From: Bacteroidales bacterium
Lineage (GTDB): Bacteria; Bacteroidota; Bacteroidia; Bacteroidales; UBA932
Assembly: GCA_017625535.1 (NCBI GenBank)
Contig: JAGAKR010000016.1
Span: 1 to 40,746, forward strand
Length of the DNA: 40,746 bases
Direction: 5' to 3'
Shown here: positions 1 through 8,246 of the stretch, in pieces
How positions within the stretch are numbered: position 1 is the first letter of the stretch
How the letters are laid out: the number at the start of each line of letters is the position of its first letter
Notes under the pieces: model-generated
What the model was told of the DNA's origin: nothing
Databases searched by the model: none
Seen by the model: the letters and a program-made list of their open reading frames with translations, nothing else
Made by a program: the position numbers and the translations under genes

Positions 1-1
1 A

Positions 2-586
2 GTTACCGCAGATAAGTTCATACAAATGAGGAATGATGCAACGGGCGACCGTGTTAATTATCGCGTAAAGGAATCTTTCGACATTGCCGGTAAATACACC
101 TATCTGAACTCTGCAGTGAGAGTAGATGCTGAAGCAGGCAAGACCGCTCTTCAACTTCCCGAAGGTATTCTCTTCGACGGTCAGAACTATATTCCAGTAG
201 AAGCATTGCACGGCGACCGCATCGTAGAGCAGATGAAGAAGTTCTTCGCTGATGCTACCTTCGCTGCTGATGGTAAACTCAACCACACGATCGATGGAGA
301 AGCAAAGGTAAAGAACTACACCCTCGATGGCAACAACCTTGTGTTCAATCTCTATGAAGGTAGCGAAGTATATAAGGTAAATGCCACTACCTTCCCGGAC
401 GAGGACGGCGACCGCCTCTTCATCATCATTCCGAAGCAAGCGGCTTGGATGGGTGGTTTTGTAGAACTCATCGAAAAGGAAAACACAGGCCTGAAGATGA
501 CCGAAGCGCAAATCAAGGAGCTGGAAACCGAATTCTTGACTACCTTCGATACCTTCACCGTTATCTTGAGCTTGAGCAAGAAGTGA
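2..586 (+). CDS. Unknown protein, 5' end outside the window
   Basis: The frame is open from base 2, nine codons before the first ATG at 26, so I read this as the last 195 codons of a longer gene. The protein is rich in beta-prone, Asp/Gly/Asn-containing segments and has no membrane segment in the visible part. Near the C-terminus lies a helix (about residues 165-180 of the fragment) followed by a Phe/Thr/Val strand and SLSKK. The pattern resembles exported beta-sandwich or lipocalin-like proteins of Bacteroidales, but no family signature is decisive and I assign no function. A strong hairpin terminator follows 25 nt after the stop, so this gene ends its transcript. Confidence 0.75.
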   Translation, partial: VTADKFIQMRNDATGDRVNYRVKESFDIAGKYTYLNSAVRVDAEAGKTALQLPEGILFDGQNYIPVEALHGDRIVEQMKKFFADATFAADGKLNHTIDGEAKVKNYTLDGNNLVFNLYEGSEVYKVNATTFPDEDGDRLFIIIPKQAAWMGGFVELIEKENTGLKMTEAQIKELETEFLTTFDTFTVILSLSKK

Positions 587-610
587 ATTATTTTTAGCGC
601 ACAGCTATAG

Positions 611-650
611 AAAATCGCTCATTTCTTCGATGAAATGGGCGATTTTTGCA
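611..650 (+). terminator. Rho-independent terminator after the first gene
   Basis: A 15-bp stem (611-625 with 632-646, one T·G pair) closes a TTCGAT loop. The 3' arm ends in GATTTTTGCATTTT, giving the T-tract. Confidence 0.85.
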
Positions 651-807
651 TTTTAGGGGTGTTTTTTTACCCTTGAAGAATGGATGTTTTGTCTGAAATT
701 GTATATCTGCACCATAAACAAACTGCACCCATCGGCTGAAGGAGCAAAAATGAATATTATCGGGAAGAATTTGTATTTTTACAACGGATTGGAATAGATT
801 ATTGCTT

Positions 808-1590
808 ATGAAAACAATTGAGGTTGTTGCGGCAGTTATACGTAAAGGCAGTACTTGCCTGGCCACACAGCGGGGTTATGGTGAGTTTGAGGGGTTGTGG
901 GAGTTTCCAGGCGGAAAGATTGAGCCTGGCGAGACTCACCAGATTGCCCTTAAAAGGGAAATTCAGGAGGAACTGGGTATAGATATAACAATTGGGGAGT
1001 TGCTATGTACAACTGATTATGATTACCCGTCATTCCATTTGAGGATGCATTGCTACCTGTGCAGTTTGGCTACAGACAATATTGAACTCAGAGAGCATAA
1101 GTCTGCCCGCTGGCTTACTGCAGAAACACTTGATACTGTAAAATGGCTCCCTGCAGATAAAGAGGTAATTGATAAATTGAAGGAAATTATGGATAACAGA
1201 AGATACACCCCAGAGATGATTACAGAACTTGGGGAGAATGAGATTTTTGTATTTGGAAGTAATTTGGCTGGTGCACACGGTGGGGGTGCAGCGCGTGTGG
1301 CATACAATAAGTTCGGAGCCGTTTGGGGTCAAGGTGTAGGGCTTCAGGGTCAGTCTTATGCCATTCCAACTATGCATGGCGGCGTAAAGGAGATAAAGCC
1401 ATACGTTGATGAGTTCATAGAGTATGCTTCAAATCATGCGGAATATACTTTCCTTGTAACTAAAATAGGATGCGGTATTGCCGGTTTTGCAATAGAGGAG
1501 ATTGCCCCGCTGTTTGCCGAGGCTGTAAAATTGCAGAATGTTGTTCTGCCGAAGGAGTTTGCAGAAATAATCTTCCCCGTGCAGAAATAG
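808..1590 (+). CDS. Nudix hydrolase fused to a macrodomain-like (A1S_2505-type) domain
   Basis: A 260-residue protein with two parts. Residues 1-125 are a MutT-like Nudix domain with a perfect Nudix box at 36-58 (G-x5-E-x7-REI-x-EE-x-GI), which binds Mg2+ and hydrolyses X-linked nucleoside diphosphates such as 8-oxo-dGTP or ADP-ribose. Residues 133-260 carry ENEIFVFGSNLAGAHGGGAA and GLQGQSYAIPT, the signature of small phage-associated A1S_2505-type proteins; that they resemble macrodomains is my reading. The ATG at 808 is chosen over an in-frame TTG at 802 because the Nudix strand begins immediately after it. The gene converges on the YwqG-family gene with 21 bp between them. A cleanup role for damaged nucleotides or ADP-ribose derivatives is inference. 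Confidence 0.85.
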   Translation: MKTIEVVAAVIRKGSTCLATQRGYGEFEGLWEFPGGKIEPGETHQIALKREIQEELGIDITIGELLCTTDYDYPSFHLRMHCYLCSLATDNIELREHKSARWLTAETLDTVKWLPADKEVIDKLKEIMDNRRYTPEMITELGENEIFVFGSNLAGAHGGGAARVAYNKFGAVWGQGVGLQGQSYAIPTMHGGVKEIKPYVDEFIEYASNHAEYTFLVTKIGCGIAGFAIEEIAPLFAEAVKLQNVVLPKEFAEIIFPVQK

Positions 1591-1611
1591 CCCCTTGGGC
1601 GCACCAACAGC

Positions 1612-2235
1612 CTACCCCAGATGCGCCACAACCTTTTTCCAGTTGCCGTAGCCCAAGTCTGAAGGTTTTATCATCAGATTCAAACAACCCTCAAATTCTA
1701 CAGGGAAGTTTTCTGCCGCAACAAGTTGGAGGAAGTTAATCATATCGGGGTACTTCCCAGCCACCTCTGCAGATGCAGGGGTTCCAAGGAGTTTCAGGCA
1801 TTTTTCGTCGGGAGTACACTCAGAGAAAACCATCTCCATTTCACGTTCTGTAAGGGGCTGGTCATCGTCATCTACCATCATGCAGGTCTGGAAGGTCTCA
1901 AAGTTTATGCTTTTGGCATATTTTACCACAAAGTGCCCTTTGGACCACTCCCCTGCCCCGTTGCAAGTAGGTGAATCATACCCTATCCATTTGTCTATTG
2001 CCGCAAAGAAATAGAGCATCCCCTCGTGGGGCAGCCTGTTCTCAGGGTCAAACGGTGCAATGTCATCGCAGTTAATCTGGCAGATGAAAGTAAGGGGGTA
2101 ATCAAATGTCTCCCCGTCCTGGGTTACCTCAATTGTAGGGTATTGCATATTTTCCGGCATATCCGGATCCCCCCACCATTTGCTGCCGCAGAACAATATC
2201 TTTTCAGTGGGTTGGAGTGTAATTTTAATTGCCAT
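1612..2235 (-). CDS. YwqG-family (DUF1963) protein
   Basis: This 207-residue cytosolic protein matches the DUF1963/YwqG family, of which B. subtilis YwqG is the structural type. Family marks include the N-terminal strand followed by CGSKWWGDPDMP, the segment YPLTFICQINCDDIAPFD and, in the middle, LPHEGMLYFFAAID. No enzymatic activity is established for the family. The ATG at 2235 is used; the longer frame reaches only a TTG at 2259 that lies inside an upstream hairpin. That hairpin and its T-run (2242-2277) end just before the start codon, so expression may depend on read-through from the small exported-protein gene or on a promoter I cannot see. Confidence 0.8.
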   Translation of the reverse strand: MAIKITLQPTEKILFCGSKWWGDPDMPENMQYPTIEVTQDGETFDYPLTFICQINCDDIAPFDPENRLPHEGMLYFFAAIDKWIGYDSPTCNGAGEWSKGHFVVKYAKSINFETFQTCMMVDDDDQPLTEREMEMVFSECTPDEKCLKLLGTPASAEVAGKYPDMINFLQLVAAENFPVEFEGCLNLMIKPSDLGYGNWKKVVAHLG

Positions 2236-2241
2236 AATAAT

Positions 2242-2277
2242 CAAAAAAATCCCACCCAACCCGTAAGGTATGAGTGG
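2242..2277 (-). terminator. Hairpin plus T-run between two leftward genes
   Basis: On the minus strand CCACTCA...ACC pairs with GGTTGGGTGG, with a small internal mismatch, and is followed by GATTTTTTT. It follows the gene ending at 2290, and its T-run sits 7-14 nt before the ATG at 2235, so it could act as a terminator or as an attenuator of the next gene. Confidence 0.5.
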
Positions 2278-2289
2278 AAAAACTGTAAA

Positions 2290-2811
2290 TTATTTTTTCT
2301 TTTTAAAAAGATCCTTTCCTTTGTTCAACAGGGCTTTTCCTTTCTCCTTTGCCTTGTCCACAACATTGCCTTCCTCCGGGCCGCCGTCCGGGCCGCCATT
2401 TTTGGCTCCGGTCATCTTTGAATATAACTTTTGCTGCTCCTCTGTAAGGAATCCATATACAGTGGTAAAATCCGGTCCCTTTTCTGTAGCAGTCTGCGTC
2501 TTCAGGTTCATATCCGGAGTAATCTGCAGATTTGGATCTGTAATTATGGTCATTGTTATATACTTGGTGTTAAGATCATAATTGGGATACAGGTCAAAAG
2601 TCTCCTTGTTGCCCTCCTTCCTGTAGTTCTTCATTATCATTGATCCATCACTGTCTCCATCATAATAGAATATCATAGCCGAACGGTCAATCCAGTTTCT
2701 CATCCTGAATGACATCCCTTCTTCTGTATAAAAATAAATAGGTTCCTTCTGGGCATAAGCGGTAAAACACAAGCCCATCAACATTGCAACTGCAAACAAT
2801 AATTTTTTCAT
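2290..2811 (-). CDS. Small exported protein of unknown function
   Basis: A 173-residue protein starting MKKLLFAVAMLMGLCFTAYAQ, a clear signal peptide cleaved after AYA. The mature part begins with a short beta-rich domain containing FRMRNW and YYDGDSDG, then a segment around LTEEQQKLYSKMTG. It ends in a Gly/Pro/Asp linker and a strongly basic tail, KAKEKGKALLNKGKDLFKKKK. The ATG at 2811 is preferred to a TTG four codons upstream because the signal peptide starts there. No family is recognised. The basic tail may bind nucleic acid, anionic lipid or polysaccharide (speculation). The upstream gene on the same strand ends at 2854, so co-transcription is possible. Confidence 0.7.
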   Translation of the reverse strand: MKKLLFAVAMLMGLCFTAYAQKEPIYFYTEEGMSFRMRNWIDRSAMIFYYDGDSDGSMIMKNYRKEGNKETFDLYPNYDLNTKYITMTIITDPNLQITPDMNLKTQTATEKGPDFTTVYGFLTEEQQKLYSKMTGAKNGGPDGGPEEGNVVDKAKEKGKALLNKGKDLFKKKK

Positions 2812-2853
2812 AGGTCCAATCAATAAAATGTTTATGGAATAAAGGTAAGTAAT

Positions 2854-4413
2854 TTATCGGGAAGAAACCAGATACATACTGAAGAATTTCCATATCTCCC
2901 CCGCAGTATCCATATCCTCATTGAACCAGGAGTGCACCCCATCCACCACCTCATAGAGCCAGACCTGAGGTGCATTTTTCTTCCCGACAAATCTATGGGC
3001 AATCACCTGGTGCGCCCCATCACCCTTTAGCGGCAGATTCTCCACCACCTCATTGCGGCAGCCGTTGCGCCTTACCCAATACTCCACAGCATCAGGGACC
3101 GCAATATAGGCACCCCATCCCCCTTTGTTCTGCAGGTCACCTGTCCACTCGGAAACCTTGTCATTTGTACCGTGTATCTCAAACAGAGGAATCTTCCTGG
3201 TACGCTTGTACTCCTGCGGCATCCACTCCATCGTAAGCCCTGCAATTGGTGCCACAGCCTTGAATGTCTCCTGGCCGCAATATGCCATCAGATAACACAT
3301 CTCTCCGCCGTTCGACATACCTGTACAGAAGGTGTTCTCTGCACTCAATCCATACTCTTTCTGTAGTTGCTCCGCCAGTTTGCACAGGAACGAGACATCA
3401 TCCACCTCCATATTCTCCTGGAAAGGATACCCCACATTCCAGCAAGGGTTTCCCCTCCCGTCCTTTGCCCCCTGAGGGTAACAAACTGCAAAACCATATT
3501 TCTCAGCCGCCTCACTGAACCCTTTGTCATCCACATGCTCTATCCTTGCACCATACCCGTGCAATACAAATACAAGCGGTGCACCCTGCTGCAGGCCTTC
3601 CGGAGCATAGAATTTATAACTCCTCTCCAGTCCGTCAAACACACCGGTAAAAACTTCCCCTTTCTCCTCCTGTATCTCCAGTTCCACCATCACAGGCCTG
3701 TGGTCTGATGCCATAGGCTCCGCAATCACCTCTGCCTTCAAAACCTTATAATCGGGGGCACCTTTTTTCAGAAGGGCAATGTAATCCAGGGTTCTGTCGG
3801 GAAGAGGGGCTGGAAATGTCATCTCTGCAATGTTGTTGAGCAGATGGAAATCCTTCTGTAACCCTTTTATGAATGGGCTGCCAGGAAGATCATTCATATC
3901 TCCTGCCAGGAAGAGGGGCTTTGTGCTCTCTCCTGCAATCTTCTTTATAATTTCCAACGAGGCCATCCTGTCCTCTTCTGTGAGGGAAAGGTGGGTGCAG
4001 GCAAACAGGTAATCCTCAAACTCCGCAACCAGAAGGGCTCTCTGCTCCTCCCTGCCGGGAAGGCTGTACCCTTTGAAACTTAAAGGTTTCTCTTTTGAAA
4101 GAACGCCTATTCCATACTTACCTCCGCCAAACTCAATTGCCGGGAAATAAGTAGGGTGCATATTTACGCGTGACGCAATCTCACCAAGCACATACTTTTT
4201 CCCGTAACGGACGGTCATACTGTCCAACTCCTGCACAGCAACCACATCAGGGGCAGCCTCAAGGATAACTTTTGCAACTCGTCCGAAATCAACGGCATTA
4301 TCCATACCTTTTGCATTGCGGACATTATAACTCATTATTTTAAGCGGACCGGCTGCAAAAACTGCTGTAAGCGAAAGCAGCAGAACAAGCATTAAAGAGA
4401 AAATCTTCTTCAT
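2854..4413 (-). CDS. Exported EEP-fold phosphodiesterase fused to a serine esterase
   Basis: A 519-residue protein with signal peptide (1-20, MKKIFSLM...AVFA). Residues about 23-253 are an endonuclease/exonuclease/phosphatase domain: KIMSYNVRN, VQELDS, CTHLSL, LAGDMNDLPGSP and SDHRPV supply the usual Asn/Glu/Asp/His metal and catalytic residues. Residues about 265-519 are an alpha/beta-hydrolase of the feruloyl esterase/PHB depolymerase (LpqC) type: VFVLHGYGA oxyanion region, nucleophile in GMSNGG, Asp in HGTNDK and His in GVHSW. Both catalytic sets look complete. The start at 4413 is set by the signal peptide; the frame extends to 4512 without one. Substrate unknown; ester-linked carbohydrate or phosphodiester polymers are guesses. 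Confidence 0.87.
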   Translation of the reverse strand: MKKIFSLMLVLLLSLTAVFAAGPLKIMSYNVRNAKGMDNAVDFGRVAKVILEAAPDVVAVQELDSMTVRYGKKYVLGEIASRVNMHPTYFPAIEFGGGKYGIGVLSKEKPLSFKGYSLPGREEQRALLVAEFEDYLFACTHLSLTEEDRMASLEIIKKIAGESTKPLFLAGDMNDLPGSPFIKGLQKDFHLLNNIAEMTFPAPLPDRTLDYIALLKKGAPDYKVLKAEVIAEPMASDHRPVMVELEIQEEKGEVFTGVFDGLERSYKFYAPEGLQQGAPLVFVLHGYGARIEHVDDKGFSEAAEKYGFAVCYPQGAKDGRGNPCWNVGYPFQENMEVDDVSFLCKLAEQLQKEYGLSAENTFCTGMSNGGEMCYLMAYCGQETFKAVAPIAGLTMEWMPQEYKRTRKIPLFEIHGTNDKVSEWTGDLQNKGGWGAYIAVPDAVEYWVRRNGCRNEVVENLPLKGDGAHQVIAHRFVGKKNAPQVWLYEVVDGVHSWFNEDMDTAGEIWKFFSMYLVSSR

Positions 4414-4439
4414 AAAAACAACAATTATAGGGTTACAGG

Positions 4440-4447
4440 CAAATATA
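4440..4447 (-). promoter_or_regulatory. -7 element of the EEP-esterase gene
   Basis: The minus strand reads TATATTTG, an exact TAnnTTTG, giving a start near 4433 and a leader of about 20 nt before the ATG at 4413. No clear -33 element is visible. Confidence 0.45.
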
Positions 4448-4525
4448 GCAATTAAACCGGCCGGAAATTCCCTTTTTTTTCCCAACTTTATAGTTTGTAA
4501 CGAATAACACAATAAATACTATACT

Positions 4526-5731
4526 ATGAAAATTGTAAGAAACATCTCATTATTGCTTCTTGCCGGAGCAATATCAGTGCCTGTATTTGCACAGAAAGGC
4601 AAAAAGGCGGAGGAAAAGCCGCAGGGCTATGTATTTACAACGGTAAAGGCAAATCCTGTAACAGAAGTGAAGGACCAGAACGAAACCGGTACCTGCTGGT
4701 GCTTTGCAGGAATCAGTTTCCTTGAGAGCGAGGCCATAAAAAAAGGTGCCCCACAGGATCTCAACATCTCTGAAATGTTTGTTGTGTCAAAATCCTACAC
4801 AGGAAGGGCAATCAAATATGTAAGGTTGGACGAGCACCTTAAATTTGCATCTGGCAGCGACTTTGGCGATGTGCTTTCTGTATTTGCAGAAGACGGCCTT
4901 GTTCCCGACAGCGTTATGCCAGGCCTCAACTACGGCGAAAAGGCACACATCCACTGGGAACTTACAGAGGTACTGAACGGATATGTAAAGGCAGCAGCCA
5001 AAAACCCCAACAGGAAACTCTCAACAGCGTGGGTGAACGGATTCAACAACATAGTTGCCGCATACCTTGGAGCAACCCCGGAGAAATTCACATTTGAGGG
5101 GAAGGAGTATACCCCAAAAACATACGCACAATCTCTTGGCATCAATCCGGATGACTACATCCTCATCACCTCATACACCCATACCCCATTCTATGAGAAA
5201 ATGGTTCTTGATGTTCCCGACAACTGGAGATGGTCTGAATACTACAATGCACCGCTGGATGAAATGGTGGAGATAATGGACTATGCCATTGAGAACGGCT
5301 ATACAGTAGGCTGGACAGCAGATATGAGCGAGAAGAGTTGGGGCGATGTGCCAACCATCCCTGATGTTGAGGCAAACCAGAAAGCAGCCGGATCAGACGA
5401 GGCAAAATGGATTGGAGTGAGCAGAGAGGAGAAAGAGGCAGCCCTATACAACCGCAACTCACCTGGTCCTGAGAAAAAGATTACCCAGGAGATGCGCCAG
5501 ATTGCATACGACAACAAAGAGACAACAGACGACCACGCAATGCACATCTTTGGAATAGCAAAAGACCAGAACGGCACCAAATACTATATGGTAAAGAACT
5601 CCTGGGGCCCTTCAAACAAATACAACGGCAACAATTATGCATCAGAGTCTTACGTAAGATACAAGACAATGAACATAATGGTTAACAAGGCAGCCGTACC
5701 TGCACACATCCTCAAGAAACTTGGATTGTAA
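4526..5731 (+). CDS. Exported PepC / bleomycin hydrolase-type cysteine aminopeptidase
   Basis: A 401-residue peptidase of family C1B. A signal peptide (MKIVRNISLL...PVFA) precedes the catalytic domain. Q51 and C57 lie in QNETGTCWCFAG, the His is in DDHAMHIFG (about H337) and the Asn in KNSWG (about N358), so the papain-type triad plus oxyanion Gln is complete. The family releases N-terminal amino acids from peptides. Classical PepC is cytosolic and somewhat longer; here export to the periplasm or surface is predicted, fitting the other exported peptidases of the window. It is divergent from the EEP-esterase gene with a 112-bp shared upstream region and ends in its own terminator. Confidence 0.9.
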   Translation: MKIVRNISLLLLAGAISVPVFAQKGKKAEEKPQGYVFTTVKANPVTEVKDQNETGTCWCFAGISFLESEAIKKGAPQDLNISEMFVVSKSYTGRAIKYVRLDEHLKFASGSDFGDVLSVFAEDGLVPDSVMPGLNYGEKAHIHWELTEVLNGYVKAAAKNPNRKLSTAWVNGFNNIVAAYLGATPEKFTFEGKEYTPKTYAQSLGINPDDYILITSYTHTPFYEKMVLDVPDNWRWSEYYNAPLDEMVEIMDYAIENGYTVGWTADMSEKSWGDVPTIPDVEANQKAAGSDEAKWIGVSREEKEAALYNRNSPGPEKKITQEMRQIAYDNKETTDDHAMHIFGIAKDQNGTKYYMVKNSWGPSNKYNGNNYASESYVRYKTMNIMVNKAAVPAHILKKLGL

Positions 5732-5751
5732 TCATACAGCATAGAAAAAGA

Positions 5752-5786
5752 AATGCCGGATCCTCCAAAGGTCCGGCATTCTTTAT
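5752..5786 (+). terminator. Terminator after the PepC-like gene
   Basis: AATGCCGGA (5752-5760) pairs with TCCGGCATT (5772-5780), extended inward by CCT/AGG with a bulge, and is followed by CTTTATTTATT. It lies between convergent genes and may serve both. Confidence 0.75.
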
Positions 5787-5801
5787 TTATTCAATATTAA
5801 T

Positions 5802-6971
5802 CTACCTGGTTGAATTTATCTTCTTCTCATACGTATCGGTTATGAGGGTAAGGGCTCCATCACCGGTAACATTGCAGGCAGTTCCAAAACTGTCCTGAAG
5901 TGCAAAGATGGTAAGGAGAAGGGCTGTACCCGCCTCATCAAAATGAAGCACAGAAATAATAAGGCCCAAAGAAGCCAGCACTGTACCGCCAGGAACGCCA
6001 GGGGCACCAATTGCAAAGAGTCCCAGCATCATTATGAACAATACCAGAGTGAACGGATCCGGCATTGTACCATAAAGCAACTGTGATACAGTCATTACAA
6101 ATACCGTCTCTGTTAGGATGGAACCGCACAGGTGTATGTTTGCAAAGAGCGGAACCGTAACATCACTTATCTCCTTGCGCAGCACAGGGCTTTTGTGGGC
6201 ACAATCCAAAGCCACACCAAGAGTTGCGGCAGAAGACATAGTTCCAAGTGCGGTAAAGTAAGCTGGTCCGTAGAACTTGAGCACCTGCCAACTGTTCTTG
6301 CGTGAATATATTGCTGCAATTCCATAGAGCAATGCAAGCCAGATATAATGGCATACAATTACCACAAGAAGTATTGAAAGGAATACCGGCAACTGAGTTG
6401 TAACGGCACCCTGATAACTCAAAAGACAGAAATTGGCAAAGATGAATACTGGAAGCACCGGCAACAGTATTTTCTTTACAAGTTCAAGCACCATCTTCTG
6501 GAAAATGTCAAGCAGACGGGAGAACTCATCAGATTTTACCCAGGCCACAGCCAGTCCCACCATAACCGCCAGCACAAGGGCTGTCATCACATTCATTACC
6601 GGTGGAATATCTATCTTGAGCATATTCTCAGGCAATTCCTTAAGTGAACTTGCATCAGATACAATGTTCAGATGAGGAATTACACTATACCCTACCGCAG
6701 CCCCAAAGAAAGAGGCTCCAATGGAAGAGAGATACGCAATGCCGAATGCAAACAGCAGCATCTTGGATGCATTGCTGCTCAAATGTGCAATTGAAGGGGC
6801 TATGAAGCCAAGGATAATCAGTGGAACCAGGAAGAAGATTACCTGTCCTGCCAGATGCTTGATGCTTACAATAACACCAAGAGCAGCGCCATCAATGAAC
6901 ATTCCGGCAACAATACCCAAAGCCACGGCTATGAGCAGTTGTACAATAGTGTTTTTAAAGAAGTTTTTCAT
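5802..6971 (-). CDS. Dicarboxylate/amino acid:cation symporter (DAACS family)
   Basis: A 389-residue inner-membrane carrier of the sodium:dicarboxylate symporter family (GltP/DctA/SstT-like). It has about eight hydrophobic segments, an N-terminal MKNFFKNTIVQLLIAVALGIVAGMF helix pair and, in the C-terminal half, the re-entrant-loop regions LGTMSSAATLG and GAPGVPGGTVLASLG. The last conserved block is SFGTACNVTGDGALTLI, where the family coordinates cation and substrate. The substrate could be glutamate, aspartate, a C4 acid or serine/threonine; the sequence alone does not say. It lies 13 bp downstream of the serine-hydrolase gene on the same strand, so the two are probably one transcript. Confidence 0.9.
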   Translation of the reverse strand: MKNFFKNTIVQLLIAVALGIVAGMFIDGAALGVIVSIKHLAGQVIFFLVPLIILGFIAPSIAHLSSNASKMLLFAFGIAYLSSIGASFFGAAVGYSVIPHLNIVSDASSLKELPENMLKIDIPPVMNVMTALVLAVMVGLAVAWVKSDEFSRLLDIFQKMVLELVKKILLPVLPVFIFANFCLLSYQGAVTTQLPVFLSILLVVIVCHYIWLALLYGIAAIYSRKNSWQVLKFYGPAYFTALGTMSSAATLGVALDCAHKSPVLRKEISDVTVPLFANIHLCGSILTETVFVMTVSQLLYGTMPDPFTLVLFIMMLGLFAIGAPGVPGGTVLASLGLIISVLHFDEAGTALLLTIFALQDSFGTACNVTGDGALTLITDTYEKKINSTR

Positions 6972-6984
6972 AGTGTATTACATA

Positions 6985-8151
6985 TTACTCTTTAATGCAG
7001 GAGTTGTATACCGCACGGGTAATGCTCTTAAGGAAGCTCTTGTCTTTAACAGAAGTGAATCCGTTTGTCATTGCCACAATACCCCAGTTGTCTGCAGGGC
7101 TCCATATCATAATGCTGTTGAGGCCGTAGGCACCGCCGGTATGGCCAATGAGGTAATTGCCGGGAACATTGTATTTCTCATCCTCTATATAGTCCTTGAA
7201 CTCTGTAAGGCAAAGTGCGTACTCTGCAGCAGCAGGATCACCTGTTACCCTCACAGGGGTCTGCATCAATTTTGAACTCTCCTCTGAAATAATACGTACA
7301 CCATTGTACTCACCATAGTTCATATGCATCATCATATATTTTGCAAGATCAAGTGCAGAAATCTTAACACCACCTGTAGGTGAGAAAAGTGGTGCCGAAT
7401 AACCCATTACATAACCTGGCATTTCTGCTGCCCTGCTTCTGTATGCACCCTCAGATGCAACATACTCACCGTTCTCTTTGTTGTAGATGAGGGCAAATTT
7501 TGAAGCATCCAGTGAATCTATATTGTGGCCGCCATAAAGGCCAAGTTTCCAGATAACATTCTCCCTTACATAATCATCAAATCTTACACCTGAAACCTTC
7601 TCAAGGATTGTACCTGCAAGGTTAAGGCCCATATTGGAGTAGTTATATCCCTCACCCGGCTTATACTCGTAGTAAGACTCAATGCAATCGCCGTATACTG
7701 CAGGGTTAAGATGGTCCAATGTGAAATAATCCTCTTTGTCCTTAATGCTGGCTGTGTGTGAGAGGACCATTTTTAAAGTGATAGGGATGTCGGGATGATG
7801 AGGGTTCCTTATTTTAAAGCCTATAAGGTCGCTTACATCATCATCAAGAGAGATGATTCCCTTGTCCACCAACTGCAAAAGTGAAGTTGCTGTGAAAGAT
7901 TTTGAGATTGAGGCAATCCTCATTACATCATCATCCTGAAGAGGAGCCTTTGTCTCATAATTCTTGTATCCGAATGAACCGTTGTAAATGATCTTGCCGT
8001 CCTTTACCGCTACAGCAGCAATACCTACATTCTGGAACTCTGCCATAACCTCATTTATTGCCTGTGCAGCCTTCTCTTCCATTGAAGGGGCGCAAGCCTG
8101 CAGCATCAGCAAAGATGCCGCTATTGCAAGGAAAAATCTTGAAATACGCAT
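6985..8151 (-). CDS. Serine hydrolase lipoprotein (class C beta-lactamase/PBP-like fold)
   Basis: A 388-residue member of the beta-lactamase/transpeptidase-like family. A lipobox, LQAC, with Cys20 predicts a lipoprotein. The active-site motifs are present: S81-x-x-K84 in ASISKSF, YSN in YNYSNMG (the Tyr-x-Asn motif) and HTG in GHTGGAYG in place of KTG. This set is typical of the esterase, D-aminopeptidase and PBP4*-like members rather than of true AmpC, so hydrolysis of D-amino-acid peptides or esters in the periplasm is more likely than drug resistance. The downstream symporter gene 13 bp away suggests that released amino acids or peptides may be imported (inference). Confidence 0.87.
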   Translation of the reverse strand: MRISRFFLAIAASLLMLQACAPSMEEKAAQAINEVMAEFQNVGIAAVAVKDGKIIYNGSFGYKNYETKAPLQDDDVMRIASISKSFTATSLLQLVDKGIISLDDDVSDLIGFKIRNPHHPDIPITLKMVLSHTASIKDKEDYFTLDHLNPAVYGDCIESYYEYKPGEGYNYSNMGLNLAGTILEKVSGVRFDDYVRENVIWKLGLYGGHNIDSLDASKFALIYNKENGEYVASEGAYRSRAAEMPGYVMGYSAPLFSPTGGVKISALDLAKYMMMHMNYGEYNGVRIISEESSKLMQTPVRVTGDPAAAEYALCLTEFKDYIEDEKYNVPGNYLIGHTGGAYGLNSIMIWSPADNWGIVAMTNGFTSVKDKSFLKSITRAVYNSCIKE

Positions 8152-8219
8152 AATCTGTTATTGTTTTGGTTAATTTTTGCGTGAATTTAGACAATTATCG
8201 GGAAAACGGATAATTTTAG

Positions 8220-8227
8220 TACATTTG
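8220..8227 (+). promoter_or_regulatory. -7 element of the nitroreductase-like lipoprotein gene
   Basis: TACATTTG matches TAnnTTTG exactly. A transcript starting near 8233 would skip the upstream ATG at 8232, which supports the start at 8247. No -33 TTG is clear; a copy of TCGGGAA lies at 8198-8204. Confidence 0.45.
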
Positions 8228-8246
8228 GAAAATGATTTTTTGCACC

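Noticed and set aside
6985-8151. Beta-lactam resistance gene
   Set aside because: The HTG in place of KTG, the YSN motif and the lipoprotein signal point to the broader esterase/peptidase group.
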